A DNA stretch of 64,000 bases from Cytobacillus sp. S13-E01 (GCF_029193815.1 NZ_JARFVC010000005.1:1-64000), one strand, 5' to 3'; counted from the stretch's first letter, positions 1 through 8,724 are shown. The notes: generated from the letters alone by a model not told the origin. Numbers and translations are program-made.

Positions 1-1692
1 AATGAACCATCCGACTTTACTAAATCATTAAAAAAAATCCGCGAACATCATACCCCTTTACATACAATAGAAGTGGAAATCGAAGCAACTAAACTTCAGT
101 CATGGAAATTACTTCGCATCAGTGAGCATTTACGATTAATAAGAAATACAGTTCTAGGTCAGGTGTATAAAAACTATCAACAGATGATAAGGACAAAAGA
201 ATATAGAATGGCACTAAGAACTTATAAAAAAGTTTCGGAAGAATTGGTCAAAGTTGCATGTCAAAAAGAAATCAAAAAACTTGAATCCTTAAAGAATGAA
301 GCAAAAAAAGGGTTCGATGAACTTCGTTCTAAATATCAGGTTACTTTTGACTTTGTAAGGAATTATGGGACCTATTTACGAGATACTAAATATCATTTGC
401 CAGATGCGGTAACAGTATGGAGTGTCTGTGAAATGGTTTGGAGTTCGATTGAACGTATTATGTATGGCGAAGCTGGAAAACCTCGGTTTTATAAAAAAAG
501 AGATTTTGTAACTTTACAAGGGAAGCAAGCAGAACGCTGCATTATCCTTAAACACGATTCAAAGAAGGAGACATTCCATATCTCACATAATGGCATGAAG
601 TTACCATTGATAATAAAGAAGAGGGATTTGTTCATTCAAGAAACGTTGAGTCATGTCGTCAATTATATGAATGTTGGTTCTCAAATCGATAAAGAAAATG
701 TAGAACGCCATGAGATGGGGAAAGCCATTAACTCCACTTATCGAATTCGCAACAACAGGATTGTGATAAAAGAGATTCATGGGAAACTGCGTTTTTATGT
801 TCAAATTGTCTTAGAGGGCACACCTGTTGTTAAAAGAAAAAAGGACGGCTCTTTTCGTCACACCTACGGTGTGGGGCGACTTGGTGTAGATATTGGCACG
901 CAATCCATCGCAATTGTCAGTTTACACGAAGTGAAATTGAAAAATCTAGCAGAACGGTCTCATAAGGTGTTTAATATAGAAAGAAATGTTGGATTAGAGA
1001 ATAGATATTTAAGTCGTTCAAGGAGAGCGACCAATCCGAAAAATTATAATAAAGATGGGACAATAAAGAAGGGCAAAAAAAAATGGGTAAAATCTAAACG
1101 ATACGACAAAAGGCAAAAGAAATTAAAAGAACTACAGAGAAGAACTGCATTGAGTAGAAAATACGCTCACAATGAAGAAGTAAATACGCTTCGTTCATTA
1201 GGGGATGAGCTTTTCATTGAAACGATGAATATAAAAGGATTGCAAAAGAAAGCAAAATCAGTCACAAAGAATGAAAAGACTGGCAAGTTTAACAAGAGAA
1301 AAAGATTTGGAAAAAGCATAGGAAAAAGAAGCCCTGGTTACTTCATTAAACAAGCAAAATATCGTTTTTTAATTACAGAGGGAAGTGTACATGAGGTAAA
1401 TACGTGGAAATATAAGGCTTCTCAATATGACCATATTATAAACGATATAAATAAAAAACAGCTATCTAAAAGGTGGCATGAATTACCGAATGGCTTAAAA
1501 ATCCAAAGAGATCTTTACTCAGCGTTTCTGCTTTATTGTTCTGAAGATACCTTAGAAAAACCAAATAGAAATAAATGTCTACAAGAATTTAATTCTTTTT
1601 ACGATAAACATCAACACTGTATTGAACAAATAAGAAACAACCATGTAGTTGTTTTAAATAGTGGAATTAAAATAAACAAAGTCGTATCTTAA
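1..1692 (+). CDS. TnpB-family RNA-guided nuclease-like protein (IS605/IS1341 type), 5' end outside window
   Basis: The reading frame is open to base 1, so the N-terminus lies upstream; the first in-frame GTG at 73 is not a convincing start because similar coding sequence precedes it. TnpB proteins are RuvC-type nucleases guided by an RNA from the element's right end. I see a RuvC-I aspartate in GVDIGT (near base 880), a RuvC-II glutamate in LFIETMNIKGL (near base 1215) and a RuvC-III-like aspartate in QRDLYSAFLL (near base 1515). The region between RuvC-II and RuvC-III should hold a CxxC...CxxC zinc ribbon, but no such cysteine pairs are present. The C-terminus continues about 60 residues past RuvC-III. 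No TnpA is visible in the window. A structured RNA-like segment follows directly. Family assignment is fairly sure; nuclease activity is inferred. Confidence 0.75.
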   Translation, partial: NEPSDFTKSLKKIREHHTPLHTIEVEIEATKLQSWKLLRISEHLRLIRNTVLGQVYKNYQQMIRTKEYRMALRTYKKVSEELVKVACQKEIKKLESLKNEAKKGFDELRSKYQVTFDFVRNYGTYLRDTKYHLPDAVTVWSVCEMVWSSIERIMYGEAGKPRFYKKRDFVTLQGKQAERCIILKHDSKKETFHISHNGMKLPLIIKKRDLFIQETLSHVVNYMNVGSQIDKENVERHEMGKAINSTYRIRNNRIVIKEIHGKLRFYVQIVLEGTPVVKRKKDGSFRHTYGVGRLGVDIGTQSIAIVSLHEVKLKNLAERSHKVFNIERNVGLENRYLSRSRRATNPKNYNKDGTIKKGKKKWVKSKRYDKRQKKLKELQRRTALSRKYAHNEEVNTLRSLGDELFIETMNIKGLQKKAKSVTKNEKTGKFNKRKRFGKSIGKRSPGYFIKQAKYRFLITEGSVHEVNTWKYKASQYDHIINDINKKQLSKRWHELPNGLKIQRDLYSAFLLYCSEDTLEKPNRNKCLQEFNSFYDKHQHCIEQIRNNHVVVLNSGIKINKVVS

Positions 1693-1699
1693 TTTTAAA

Positions 1700-1890
1700 A
1701 ACAGGGGTTTGACTTCGCCTCTGTCTTCACATGAAGAGAAAACAGACGCCAATGTGGTCGGTGGATCGCTTGTCTGTTGGTTTTCACCCCTGTAGTTAGT
1801 GCGTAACGCCGATGGGAGTTCGACTCCATGTACGCTTGCGAGAATCTATATGTGAGAACCCACGTGGGCTTGCCCCGTGGAGTGAGTCAG
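1700..1890 (+). ncRNA. Putative omega-RNA / right end of the TnpB element
   Basis: This untranslated stretch directly after the tnpB stop can form nested stems. ACAGGGGT (1701-1708) pairs with ACCCCTGT (1786-1793), AACAGAC (1741-1747) with GTCTGTT (1772-1778), GGAGT-TCG-ACTCC lies at 1815-1827 inside GCGTA/TACGC, and CCACG-t-GGG (1860-1868) pairs with CCC-CGTGG (1873-1880). It ends in GTGAGTCAG at 1890. TnpB guide RNAs typically overlap or follow the gene's 3' end and close with a CCCACG/CGTGG hairpin just before the guide. By that rule the guide would start at about 1891, in the leader of the nitroreductase gene. The structure is seen in the sequence; the function is inferred from the family. 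Confidence 0.6.
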
Positions 1891-1927
1891 AAATGAAGTA
1901 TTGCTAGAAAAAGAAGGAGTTGATACT

Positions 1928-2677
1928 ATGAATGAAGTTATCGAAACAATCTTAAATCATAGGTCGATACGAAAGTTTGAAGAAAGACAGTTATCTTCTG
2001 ACCAAATAAAACTTATTGTAAAAAGTGCGCAAGCTGCATCGACATCAAGTTTCATTCAGGCATACTCCATTATTGGGGTCAAAAACCCGGATACTAAACG
2101 TCGCTTAGCGGAGCTTGCTGGGAACCAACCCTATGTAGCGGAAAACGGACACTTTTTTGTTTTCTGTGCAGACCTCAACCGTCATGATTTTATCGGAAAG
2201 TTTGAAAATAAAAGCCTAAATCTATCTCTAGAAAGTACCGAAAAGTTTATGGTATCGTTAATTGATGCAGCATTAGCCGCACAAAACGCTGTGCTTGCTG
2301 CGGAGTCGATGGGGCTGGGAGCTTGTTATATTGGAGGACTTAGAAATAAACTTGATGAGGTAAGTACCTTGCTGAAAATTCCAAATCATGTAATTCCGCT
2401 ATTCGGTATCGCTGTAGGCTTTCCTTTGCAAATTTTAGATAAGAAACCAAGACTTCCAATTGAGCACATTTATCATGAAGAAGAATATGAACAAAATATT
2501 GACCAATTTGAGCAACAATTGATGGAATATAACAATATAATCTCGTCCTATTATAGTGGGCGGACAAATGGTAAACGTAATGATACATGGACTGGTCAGA
2601 TGGCAAAAATGCTCGGTAATCCAACGCGGACGTACATGAAGGAATTTGTACAAAGTAAAGGTTTTTTAAAGGACTAA
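1928..2677 (+). CDS. nfsA: NfsA/NfrA-type oxygen-insensitive NAD(P)H nitroreductase
   Basis: This 249-residue flavoprotein of the nitroreductase superfamily should bind FMN and reduce nitroaromatics, quinones or flavin using NAD(P)H in the cytosol. The N-terminal NHRSIRKFEER motif is the classic FMN-phosphate binding start of the family, and LAAQNAVLAAESMGLGACYIGG is the typical mid-protein flavin-site stretch. The ATG at 1928 is chosen over an upstream TTG at 1901 because AAGGAG (1914-1919) sits 8 bases before it. The gene begins only 37 bases after the end of the TnpB-associated RNA, so its promoter may lie within or beyond that element. NfsA and NfrA branches are hard to separate by eye. 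Confidence 0.82.
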   Translation: MNEVIETILNHRSIRKFEERQLSSDQIKLIVKSAQAASTSSFIQAYSIIGVKNPDTKRRLAELAGNQPYVAENGHFFVFCADLNRHDFIGKFENKSLNLSLESTEKFMVSLIDAALAAQNAVLAAESMGLGACYIGGLRNKLDEVSTLLKIPNHVIPLFGIAVGFPLQILDKKPRLPIEHIYHEEEYEQNIDQFEQQLMEYNNIISSYYSGRTNGKRNDTWTGQMAKMLGNPTRTYMKEFVQSKGFLKD

Positions 2678-2688
2678 AAACGCAAAAC

Positions 2689-2712
2689 GCCCCTGTGATT
2701 AGGGGCATTTAC
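2689..2712 (+). terminator. Weak terminator after the nitroreductase gene
   Basis: GCCCCT (2689-2694) pairs with AGGGGC (2701-2706) around a short loop, 11 bases after the stop. The following T run is poor (ATTTACCG). Confidence 0.45.
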
Positions 2713-2864
2713 CGTTTAGCTAACTCAGAATGTATATCCTATAAATTTGGAATGTATAACTTTTAGTTTTTAAAACAGCTTTCATTAAAAAAGATAATTA
2801 AATTAGGTTTCTTCGGTTTGCGGGTGCTTATAGACGTTAAACTTGGGTTGCCAAAGCATAAAGA

Positions 2865-2888
2865 AAACGCATGGTATTCCATGCGTTT
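2865..2888 (-). terminator. Terminator of yqjM
   Basis: A perfect 10-bp stem, AAACGCATGG with CCATGCGTTT, lies 9 bases past the yqjM stop. A T-rich tract follows on the minus strand. Confidence 0.7.
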
Positions 2889-2897
2889 GGTCTTTTC

Positions 2898-3914
2898 TTA
2901 CCAGCCTCTATCATATTGCTTTACACTCTTTATTTCTACTCCTAGTTGTTTCGCTGCTGATCTAGGCCAATATGGATCACGTAATAATTCCCGTGCAAGA
3001 AAAATGAGGTCAGAACGATCATTTCTTAGAATTTCCTCTGCTTGAATTCCAGTTGTTATTAAGCCGACCGCCCCTGTAGCAATGTTTGCACCATGCTTAA
3101 TTTTCTCGGCAAAGCCTACTTGATATCCAGGGAAAACAGGGATGTGTGCTGGTACTACTGCTCCTGAGCTAACATCAATAAGATCTACACCTTGGTCTTT
3201 CATTTTTTTAGCATATTCAACATATACCTCTGGAGTTAATCCATTTGGATCATAATCATTTGCAGATACACGGACGAATAAAGGACCATCCCATACCTCT
3301 TTTACAGCTTCAATAATCTCTCCAAGAAAACGGTATCGATTTTCAAAGCTTCCACCATATTCATCTTCACGTTTGTTAGTGAGAGGAGAAAGAAATTCAT
3401 TTATCAAATATCCGTGTGCACCGTGTAATTCAATGATGTCAAATCCAGCTTCTTTTGCGCGTTTTGCACCAGCTTGAAACGCCGTGATTATTTCCTTTAC
3501 TTCGCTTAGTGACAATTCTTTAGGTGTTTTCATTCTGTCATTAAAGGCAATTGCAGATGGAGCAACAATTTCCCCGTCTACTGTAGCTTTACGGCCAGCA
3601 TGTGCTATTTGTATGGCTGTTTTTGCGCCATATTCTTTAATCATAGTTACTAAGTTCTTTAACCCAGGGATATGATCGTCGCTCCAAATACCTAAATCCT
3701 GAGAAGAAATTCTACCTTGCGCAGTTACGGCAGTTGCCTCAACCATGATTAGACCAACCTGACCAACTGCACGACTTACATAATGCGTTAGATGCCAGTT
3801 CTCAACTTTTCCGTCTTGATTATGTGAAGAATACATACACATTGGTGACATTACAATGCGATTTTTCATCGTTACATTTTTAATTGTAAATGGTGAAAAT
3901 AAAGCTGTTTCCAT
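2898..3914 (-). CDS. namA: NADPH dehydrogenase YqjM (old yellow enzyme family)
   Basis: This 338-residue FMN-dependent ene-reductase reduces activated C=C bonds of enals, enones and nitro compounds with NADPH. The YqjM-class hallmarks are visible: Cys26 in SPMCMYSS, which tunes the flavin, and the substrate-binding pair His164/His167 in [10 protein letters not shown]. The [12 protein letters not shown] signature of the family follows. The length equals that of B. subtilis YqjM. The ATG at 3914 has a strong AGGAGG about 7 bases upstream on the minus strand. The gene sits just upstream of proI in the conserved order, as in B. subtilis, and ends at a perfect hairpin. Confidence 0.93.
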   Translation of the reverse strand: METALFSPFTIKNVTMKNRIVMSPMCMYSSHNQDGKVENWHLTHYVSRAVGQVGLIMVEATAVTAQGRISSQDLGIWSDDHIPGLKNLVTMIKEYGAKTAIQIAHAGRKATVDGEIVAPSAIAFNDRMKTPKELSLSEVKEIITAFQAGAKRAKEAGFDIIELHGAHGYLINEFLSPLTNKREDEYGGSFENRYRFLGEIIEAVKEVWDGPLFVRVSANDYDPNGLTPEVYVEYAKKMKDQGVDLIDVSSGAVVPAHIPVFPGYQVGFAEKIKHGANIATGAVGLITTGIQAEEILRNDRSDLIFLARELLRDPYWPRSAAKQLGVEIKSVKQYDRGW

Positions 3915-3990
3915 TGGTGAACCTCCTATGTACTATTTCGATTTCCTAAATAAGTATATCACCTAGGTACCGTTTCGTCATACGTAACGC

Positions 3991-5130
3991 TTACCGTTTT
4001 CGTAGCTCTTTGAGACTGTATTTCGTACCTCGCCACACAATGCCGCCGCGTTTAAAGGTTAAAAAGCTCGCTCTTCCAATTGAATAAATAAATAGAAGCG
4101 CAGTAAAAGGGAAGGCGATAAAATTAAATGGAGAAAATGATGTCATTCTCCTCGTTACCAGTATATAAAGAGAAAATATCAATAGAATTGTTATGATACT
4201 TAAAAATAGGTGCAGTTTTCTTGCGCTAAATAATGTTATAAATGGCAGTACATGTGACAGAAATGTACCTGCCATTGCAATAAACACCATCGAAAGCCTA
4301 TAGTGAAGTCCTGCAAACGTATTTTTTTCGAGCCCAATTAAAGCAGCTTTTAGACTGTCATACCACTTCACTTTCAGCAAGGTAATCCCAGTAACGATAC
4401 GTTGTCGTAATCCTAATTTTTTTATTTTATAGCCTAGTTGTAAATCATCATCCGGTCTCATCGCAATGGCTTTATGTGTCCCTATTTTGTCGTATGCATC
4501 ACGGGTTATAAGGTTAAAAGCGCCAATCCCCATCCCGATTTTTGAAGAATCAACATTTGCCAGCCAGGGTCTTTTAAAAAAAGAGAAACCAAATAGGAAG
4601 AAGGCAACAAAAGCACGGAGCCAAAAGCCTGTTGCATCCAAGTTTGGAGATATAGTTAGATGATCAATTTTTTGTTGATCTAAAAAGGTTACGGCCTTAC
4701 CAATTGTATCAGGATGATACATGACGTCTGCATCTGTAAAGACTAGGTAATCACCATTAGAATGCTGATAGCCTTGATAAAGCGCATAGTTTTTACCAAG
4801 CCAGCCTTCTGGTAGCTCCTTAATCTGAACTGCTTTTAGGTTCTCGTTTTCTCTTTGGAGACAGTCTAGTATTTCACCAGTCGTATCAGTGGAGCGGTCA
4901 TTGATTGCTATCCATTCAATGTTTTTATAATGTTGTTGGAATTGAGACTGTATACTTCGCTTAATTGCTATTTCTTCATTACGAGCCGCAATAATAACCG
5001 AAACAAGTGGCTCATATTGACTGTTAGCGGTCATATCCTCGAGCCGGTAGATTGTTCGATAGCCAATGACAGCTTCTATCAATGCAATTGACCAAAAGAT
5101 GACATTTAACACAAGTAAAGCTGTTATCAT
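3991..5130 (-). CDS. Membrane-associated family 2 glycosyltransferase
   Basis: This 379-residue GT-A fold glycosyltransferase has an N-terminal membrane segment (residues about 1-22), a catalytic domain, and three to four hydrophobic segments near the C-terminus. The catalytic part shows PLVSVIIAARNE, INDRSTDTT and the metal-binding DxD in FTDADVMYHP, followed by MRPDDDLQLGYKIKK, which resembles the acceptor/catalytic motif. The architecture resembles hopanoid-associated HpnB and CrtQ-like carotenoid glycosyltransferases, but the acceptor cannot be read from sequence. AAGGAG precedes the ATG at 5130. It lies between yqjM and proI, where B. subtilis has no such gene in my memory, so it may be an accessory insertion. 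Confidence 0.8.
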   Translation of the reverse strand: MITALLVLNVIFWSIALIEAVIGYRTIYRLEDMTANSQYEPLVSVIIAARNEEIAIKRSIQSQFQQHYKNIEWIAINDRSTDTTGEILDCLQRENENLKAVQIKELPEGWLGKNYALYQGYQHSNGDYLVFTDADVMYHPDTIGKAVTFLDQQKIDHLTISPNLDATGFWLRAFVAFFLFGFSFFKRPWLANVDSSKIGMGIGAFNLITRDAYDKIGTHKAIAMRPDDDLQLGYKIKKLGLRQRIVTGITLLKVKWYDSLKAALIGLEKNTFAGLHYRLSMVFIAMAGTFLSHVLPFITLFSARKLHLFLSIITILLIFSLYILVTRRMTSFSPFNFIAFPFTALLFIYSIGRASFLTFKRGGIVWRGTKYSLKELRKR

Positions 5131-5321
5131 AAGACACTCCTTAAAACATTTCTAAGCCATATTTTAACCTTAAACTAACAAGGCTATCACTTTGTTGATT
5201 CAAGGTCGGAATTTATTGTAGAAGTCCGGATTTCTTTATACTTCTTTTCCTTTTGTGGTGATATTTTAATAATGTGTAAATGAAAAGGGAGCAAAACAAT
5301 CTTTTCACTACTAATTATTTT

Positions 5322-6140
5322 TTAGGTGGATCCAAGCTCAGACGACCTTTCAGTTGCACGTTTGATGCATGAAACCATGGCATCCTGGTACTTGTATTGT
5401 TCTAGTACCTTTATTCCAGCTTCAGTTGTCCCACCAGGGCTTGTTACCTCTTTTCTTAGTAGAGAAGGCTGCTTTGGCGATGTTTTTAACATTTCTGCAG
5501 CGCCGATGATCGTCTGTAATATTAATTCTTTAGCCACATCTTGATCTAAGCCAACTTCACTTGCAGCTTTTTCCATCGCTTCTACTAAGTAATAAACATA
5601 TGCAGGGCCACTTCCAGATAACCCAGTTACTGCATGCAAATCATGTTCTTCAACTGTTGTGACAATACCGACAGTTTCAAACAGTGTTTTTGCAATTTGG
5701 AGATGTTTACCATTAGCAAACTCACCCAATGATAGAGCAGTTGCAGATTTTCCAATCGTTGCTGAAGTATTCGGCATAGCACGAATGACTGCCACATCTT
5801 TTCCGACTAACTTGGTGATCGTATTCGTTGAAACGCCTGCTAGAACAGAAAGAATTAATTGATTTTCCCTTACGTATGGTGCTATTTTCATGACTCCCTG
5901 AGCAACATCTTTTGGCTTCATCGCAAGGATAATTATATCCGCTTCTTCAATTAGCGGTTTTGTATCATACGTAACGTTTATTTTATATTTTTTCTCAAAG
6001 TATGAAAGTCTTTCTTGATCGGAGCGATTTGTAACAGTGATTTGACTGGGTGTAAATAGCTCCTTTTGTAACATACCCGAGATAATTGCTTCTGTCATCG
6101 AGCCCGCACCTACAAACGAAATAGTTTGTTTGTAATTCAC
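5322..6140 (-). CDS. proI: Pyrroline-5-carboxylate reductase
   Basis: This 272-residue enzyme catalyses the last step of proline synthesis, reducing 1-pyrroline-5-carboxylate to proline with NAD(P)H. It begins with a Rossmann dinucleotide-binding motif, FVGAGSMTEAI, and carries the family C-terminal signature LSGSGPAYVY plus EVTSPGGTTEAGI, which forms the substrate site. The length is normal. It occupies the proI (yqjO) position of the conserved cluster. Expression is almost certainly controlled by the proline-type T-box leader directly upstream. Confidence 0.95.
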   Translation of the reverse strand: MNYKQTISFVGAGSMTEAIISGMLQKELFTPSQITVTNRSDQERLSYFEKKYKINVTYDTKPLIEEADIIILAMKPKDVAQGVMKIAPYVRENQLILSVLAGVSTNTITKLVGKDVAVIRAMPNTSATIGKSATALSLGEFANGKHLQIAKTLFETVGIVTTVEEHDLHAVTGLSGSGPAYVYYLVEAMEKAASEVGLDQDVAKELILQTIIGAAEMLKTSPKQPSLLRKEVTSPGGTTEAGIKVLEQYKYQDAMVSCIKRATERSSELGST

Positions 6141-6164
6141 TCTTTATCCCTCCATTTTTATAAA

Positions 6165-6426
6165 AAATAAAAAGACCCATCCATGTCCTCTAAAAGGACG
6201 GAACAGGTCTTGTTTTTCCGCGGTACCACCTTTGTTGACATCTAGTCTAAAAAACACTAAATGTCCACTCTAACCCGTATCGTGGGTGACGGCTAGGTTT
6301 TGCCTAACAGCTCCTAGGTAGGTTCAATTATGTAGAGGATGATGAAATCTTTCAGCCGGTGGATTTCACTCTCTTTTCACCATACATCATTTACTAGTCC
6401 TAATCTTCGCGCAATATATTAATTTG
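6165..6426 (-). promoter_or_regulatory. T-box leader, proline specifier
   Basis: On the minus strand the conserved T-box GGTGGTACCGCGG lies at 6230-6218. It is followed by a terminator hairpin (about 6209-6172, GACC...GGTC stem) with a T run. A stem-I region upstream contains the AGTA element and a candidate specifier CCT (6322-6320, within TTGAACCTACC), which reads proline and fits proI. T-box leaders sense uncharged tRNA and relieve termination, so proI should be induced when tRNA-Pro is uncharged. Confidence 0.88.
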
Positions 6427-6431
6427 AAGTC

Positions 6432-6460
6432 ATTATGCTACGGATGAAACTAATTGTCAA
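6432..6460 (-). promoter_or_regulatory. Sigma-A promoter of the proI leader
   Basis: A perfect -35 TTGACA (6460-6455) and CATAAT (6437-6432) are separated by 17 bases on the minus strand. The transcription start would be near 6425, at the start of the T-box. Confidence 0.8.
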
Positions 6461-6635
6461 GTGACATTTTAAAACAAATTATTAGATTACAGTGGTTTTA
6501 AAAAATTAATTATTTGAATATAATGACAAATGAGGAGGGAAACGGTAAAATAAAATCATCGTAATTATTTTAAATAGGTCAGAGTTATACTTTGTTTGTA
6601 TTTAGCGATAATGCTGGGCGATGTTATTTTTATCC

Positions 6636-6785
6636 CACGCTTAAGGGGCAGTAAGTCCACCACCTCAATACTTAGAGAACTCGAAGAAGTTTAGGTGGGG
6701 GACTACTGCCCCTAAAGGTCCGATAAGTTCATCTAACAATCAGTGTGGGACGAAGTAAACCCCCACTGATTGAAGTTGAACTTTA
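6636..6785. repeat. Two-hairpin intergenic repeat (family 2, copy 1)
   Basis: The segment holds AAGGGGCAGTAA paired with TTACTGCCCCT-like sequence (TACTGCCCCTAAAGGTCC side), then CAATCAGTG...CACTGATTG as a second hairpin. A close relative with the same second hairpin lies at 25928-26075 and a decayed one at 54631-54785. No coding potential is seen. Together with a featureless AT-rich part it fills the gap between the proI promoter and yqjP. Confidence 0.65.
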
Positions 6786-6812
6786 TATAAATATAATGTG
6801 AAGGAGATATAC

Positions 6813-7781
6813 ATGAGTGAACTTACGGTTACACAAGACATTTTTAAAATAACGGTTCCTACTCCGTTTCCAGTCGGTGATGTTAATATCTATCTTATTC
6901 AAGGTGATGTTCTAACGTTAGTCGATGCAGGAGTGAAAACAGATGAGGCATGGGGTATTTTTAAACAACAATTAAGTGAACTTGGTTATCGACCTTCCGA
7001 CATTGAACAAGTTGTTCTTACACATCATCATCCTGACCATGTTGGACTACTTGATTATTTACCTCAAGAAGTACCTGTTATTGGTCATCCTTTAAATGAA
7101 CCTTGGATTAGTAGAGATCCTCAATTTTTTGAGAGGCATACGAATTTTTTTATGGAATTATTCGTTCAATCGGGTATTGATCCAGTTTTCTTGAAGGCTT
7201 TTGAAAAAGTGGAGAACCCTCTACGTTTCTCATGTCATCGTTCACTTACTTCTACGGTGGTAGAGGGTGGCAAGATTCATGGATTACCAGAGTGGAGCAT
7301 TATTGAAACCCCAGGCCACGCTCAAAGTCATATCATTTTATACCGGAAAAGGGACGGTCTAGCAATTGGAGGAGACCATCTTCTTGAAAAAATTTCACCT
7401 AATCCACTACTCGAGCCATCTCCTAACGAAGGTAGTGCGAGACCTAAGCCACAAGTTCAATATAATCACTCATTAAAAAAACTTTTCGCACTTGATATTT
7501 CTCGTGTTGTTACGGGACATGGAGAGGATGTACTAGATGCTCATAATTTAATTAACAAGCGTTTACGTAGGCAAGAGGAGCGTGCGTTTAGTGTGCTTGA
7601 AATGCTACGTAACAATCCAATGACAGCATTTGAAACCTGCAAGCAGCTGTTCCCATCCGTTTATCAAAAAGAGCTTGTCCTGACAATGTCTGAAACAATC
7701 GGACAGCTTGACTTCCTTGAAGAATTAGGTGAAATTAAGATAGACACAACGAACGAGAAATTTGTTTATTATGTCAAGTAA
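6813..7781 (+). CDS. yqjP: Metallo-beta-lactamase-fold hydrolase YqjP
   Basis: This 322-residue metallohydrolase has the family metal-binding motif THHHPDHVG near residue 74 and further zinc-ligand histidines in ETPGHAQSH and VTGHGED. The C-terminal third is a winged-helix-like extension of the type seen in several MBL hydrolases of the glyoxalase-II/LACTB2 class. The substrate is unknown. The ATG at 6813 is preferred to a GTG at 6798 because AAGGAG stands 7 bases in front of it. It is probably cotranscribed with the SDR gene starting 20 bases downstream, as in the B. subtilis yqjP-yqjQ pair. Confidence 0.85.
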   Translation: MSELTVTQDIFKITVPTPFPVGDVNIYLIQGDVLTLVDAGVKTDEAWGIFKQQLSELGYRPSDIEQVVLTHHHPDHVGLLDYLPQEVPVIGHPLNEPWISRDPQFFERHTNFFMELFVQSGIDPVFLKAFEKVENPLRFSCHRSLTSTVVEGGKIHGLPEWSIIETPGHAQSHIILYRKRDGLAIGGDHLLEKISPNPLLEPSPNEGSARPKPQVQYNHSLKKLFALDISRVVTGHGEDVLDAHNLINKRLRRQEERAFSVLEMLRNNPMTAFETCKQLFPSVYQKELVLTMSETIGQLDFLEELGEIKIDTTNEKFVYYVK

Positions 7782-7801
7782 CCATTCCGAGGTGATATAA
7801 A

Positions 7802-8593
7802 ATGGGTAGATTAAATGGAAAAACAGTTGTTATTACGGGTGCTTCAAGTGGTATTGGAGAAAAAGTTGCATATTACGCTGCTGAACAAGGTGCAACACCG
7901 GTTCTTGTTGCTAGAAGCTATAATAACCTAGTGAAAATTGCAGATACCATTAAGGAGCGATACAATATCACCTGTTTCACTTACCAATTAGATGTGAGTA
8001 ATGTTCCTGCAGTAAAAGAAGTGTTTAGTCAAATTTACTCAGAATGTAAAGTGGTAGATGTTCTTGTTAATAATGCAGGATTTGGCGTTTTTGATAATGT
8101 GGTCGATGCCGACCTCGGCAAAATGAAGACAATGTTTGAAGTCAATGTATTTGGTCTTGTAGCCTGTACAAAGATGGTGTTACCACAGATGATTGAAAAT
8201 GGTGCAGGACATATTATCAACATTGCTTCACAAGCAGGGAAGATCGCTACACCGAAATCAAGTGTATATTCAGCAACAAAACATGCAGTTTTAGGGTTTA
8301 CAAACAGTCTTCGGCTTGAGCTTTCAGACTCTGATGTTTTTGTTACTTCGGTTAATCCAGGTCCAATTAGAACAAGATTTTTTGATATCGCAGATGAATC
8401 TGGTAGCTATGTCAAAAACGTTGAAAAGTTCATGCTCGATCCTGATTATGTTGCTCGTAGAATCGTTAACACCATGCTTGTTCGCAAACGTGAAATTAAT
8501 CTTCCAGGCTGGATGAATATGGGCAGTGTTTTTTATCAGCTTTTTCCCACACTTGTAGAAAAAGTTGGCGGCAAGGCTATCTTTAAAAAATGA
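7802..8593 (+). CDS. yqjQ: Short-chain dehydrogenase/reductase YqjQ
   Basis: This 263-residue classical SDR should use NADP(H) or NAD(H) as cofactor. Visible are the glycine-rich cofactor motif TGASSGIG near residue 13, NNAG in VLVNNAGFG, the catalytic serine in INIASQAG, and the catalytic YxxxK in YSATK. The C-terminal region resembles the DltE/YqjQ subgroup of acyl or ketone reductases, and the substrate is not known. It starts 20 bases after yqjP with a GAGGTG-type ribosome site, which indicates an operon. A hairpin terminator follows immediately. Confidence 0.86.
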   Translation: MGRLNGKTVVITGASSGIGEKVAYYAAEQGATPVLVARSYNNLVKIADTIKERYNITCFTYQLDVSNVPAVKEVFSQIYSECKVVDVLVNNAGFGVFDNVVDADLGKMKTMFEVNVFGLVACTKMVLPQMIENGAGHIINIASQAGKIATPKSSVYSATKHAVLGFTNSLRLELSDSDVFVTSVNPGPIRTRFFDIADESGSYVKNVEKFMLDPDYVARRIVNTMLVRKREINLPGWMNMGSVFYQLFPTLVEKVGGKAIFKK

Positions 8594-8597
8594 GTGC

Positions 8598-8624
8598 AGT
8601 CACCTAAGGGTGGCTATTTTTTTA
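8598..8624 (+). terminator. Terminator of yqjP-yqjQ
   Basis: AGTCACC pairs with GGTGGCT around a TAAG loop and is followed by ATTTTTTT, five bases after the yqjQ stop. Confidence 0.8.
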
Positions 8625-8633
8625 GAAATTTCG

Positions 8634-8678
8634 ACCCCCTCATTCGACATCTTCATAGAAGATGTCGAATGAGGGGGT
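8634..8678. repeat. 45-nt perfect palindrome in the yqjQ/DUF1540 gap
   Basis: ACCCCCTCATTCGACATCTT and the following C (8634-8654) are perfectly complementary to 8658-8678, with a 3-base loop: 21 bp without a mismatch. Neither side has a T tract, so it does not look like a normal terminator, and the yqjQ terminator already lies upstream. Confidence 0.7.
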
Positions 8679-8709
8679 ACGTGTAATTAGTTTTGGTAAT
8701 GAATAAAAA

Positions 8710-8724
8710 TGATTATTATTATCA
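8710..8724. promoter_or_regulatory. Candidate Fur box
   Basis: TGATTATTATTATCA matches the 7-1-7 Fur consensus TGATAATNATTATCA at all but one position. It lies between the 3' ends of two convergent genes, so it serves neither annotated gene in an obvious way. Confidence 0.5.
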
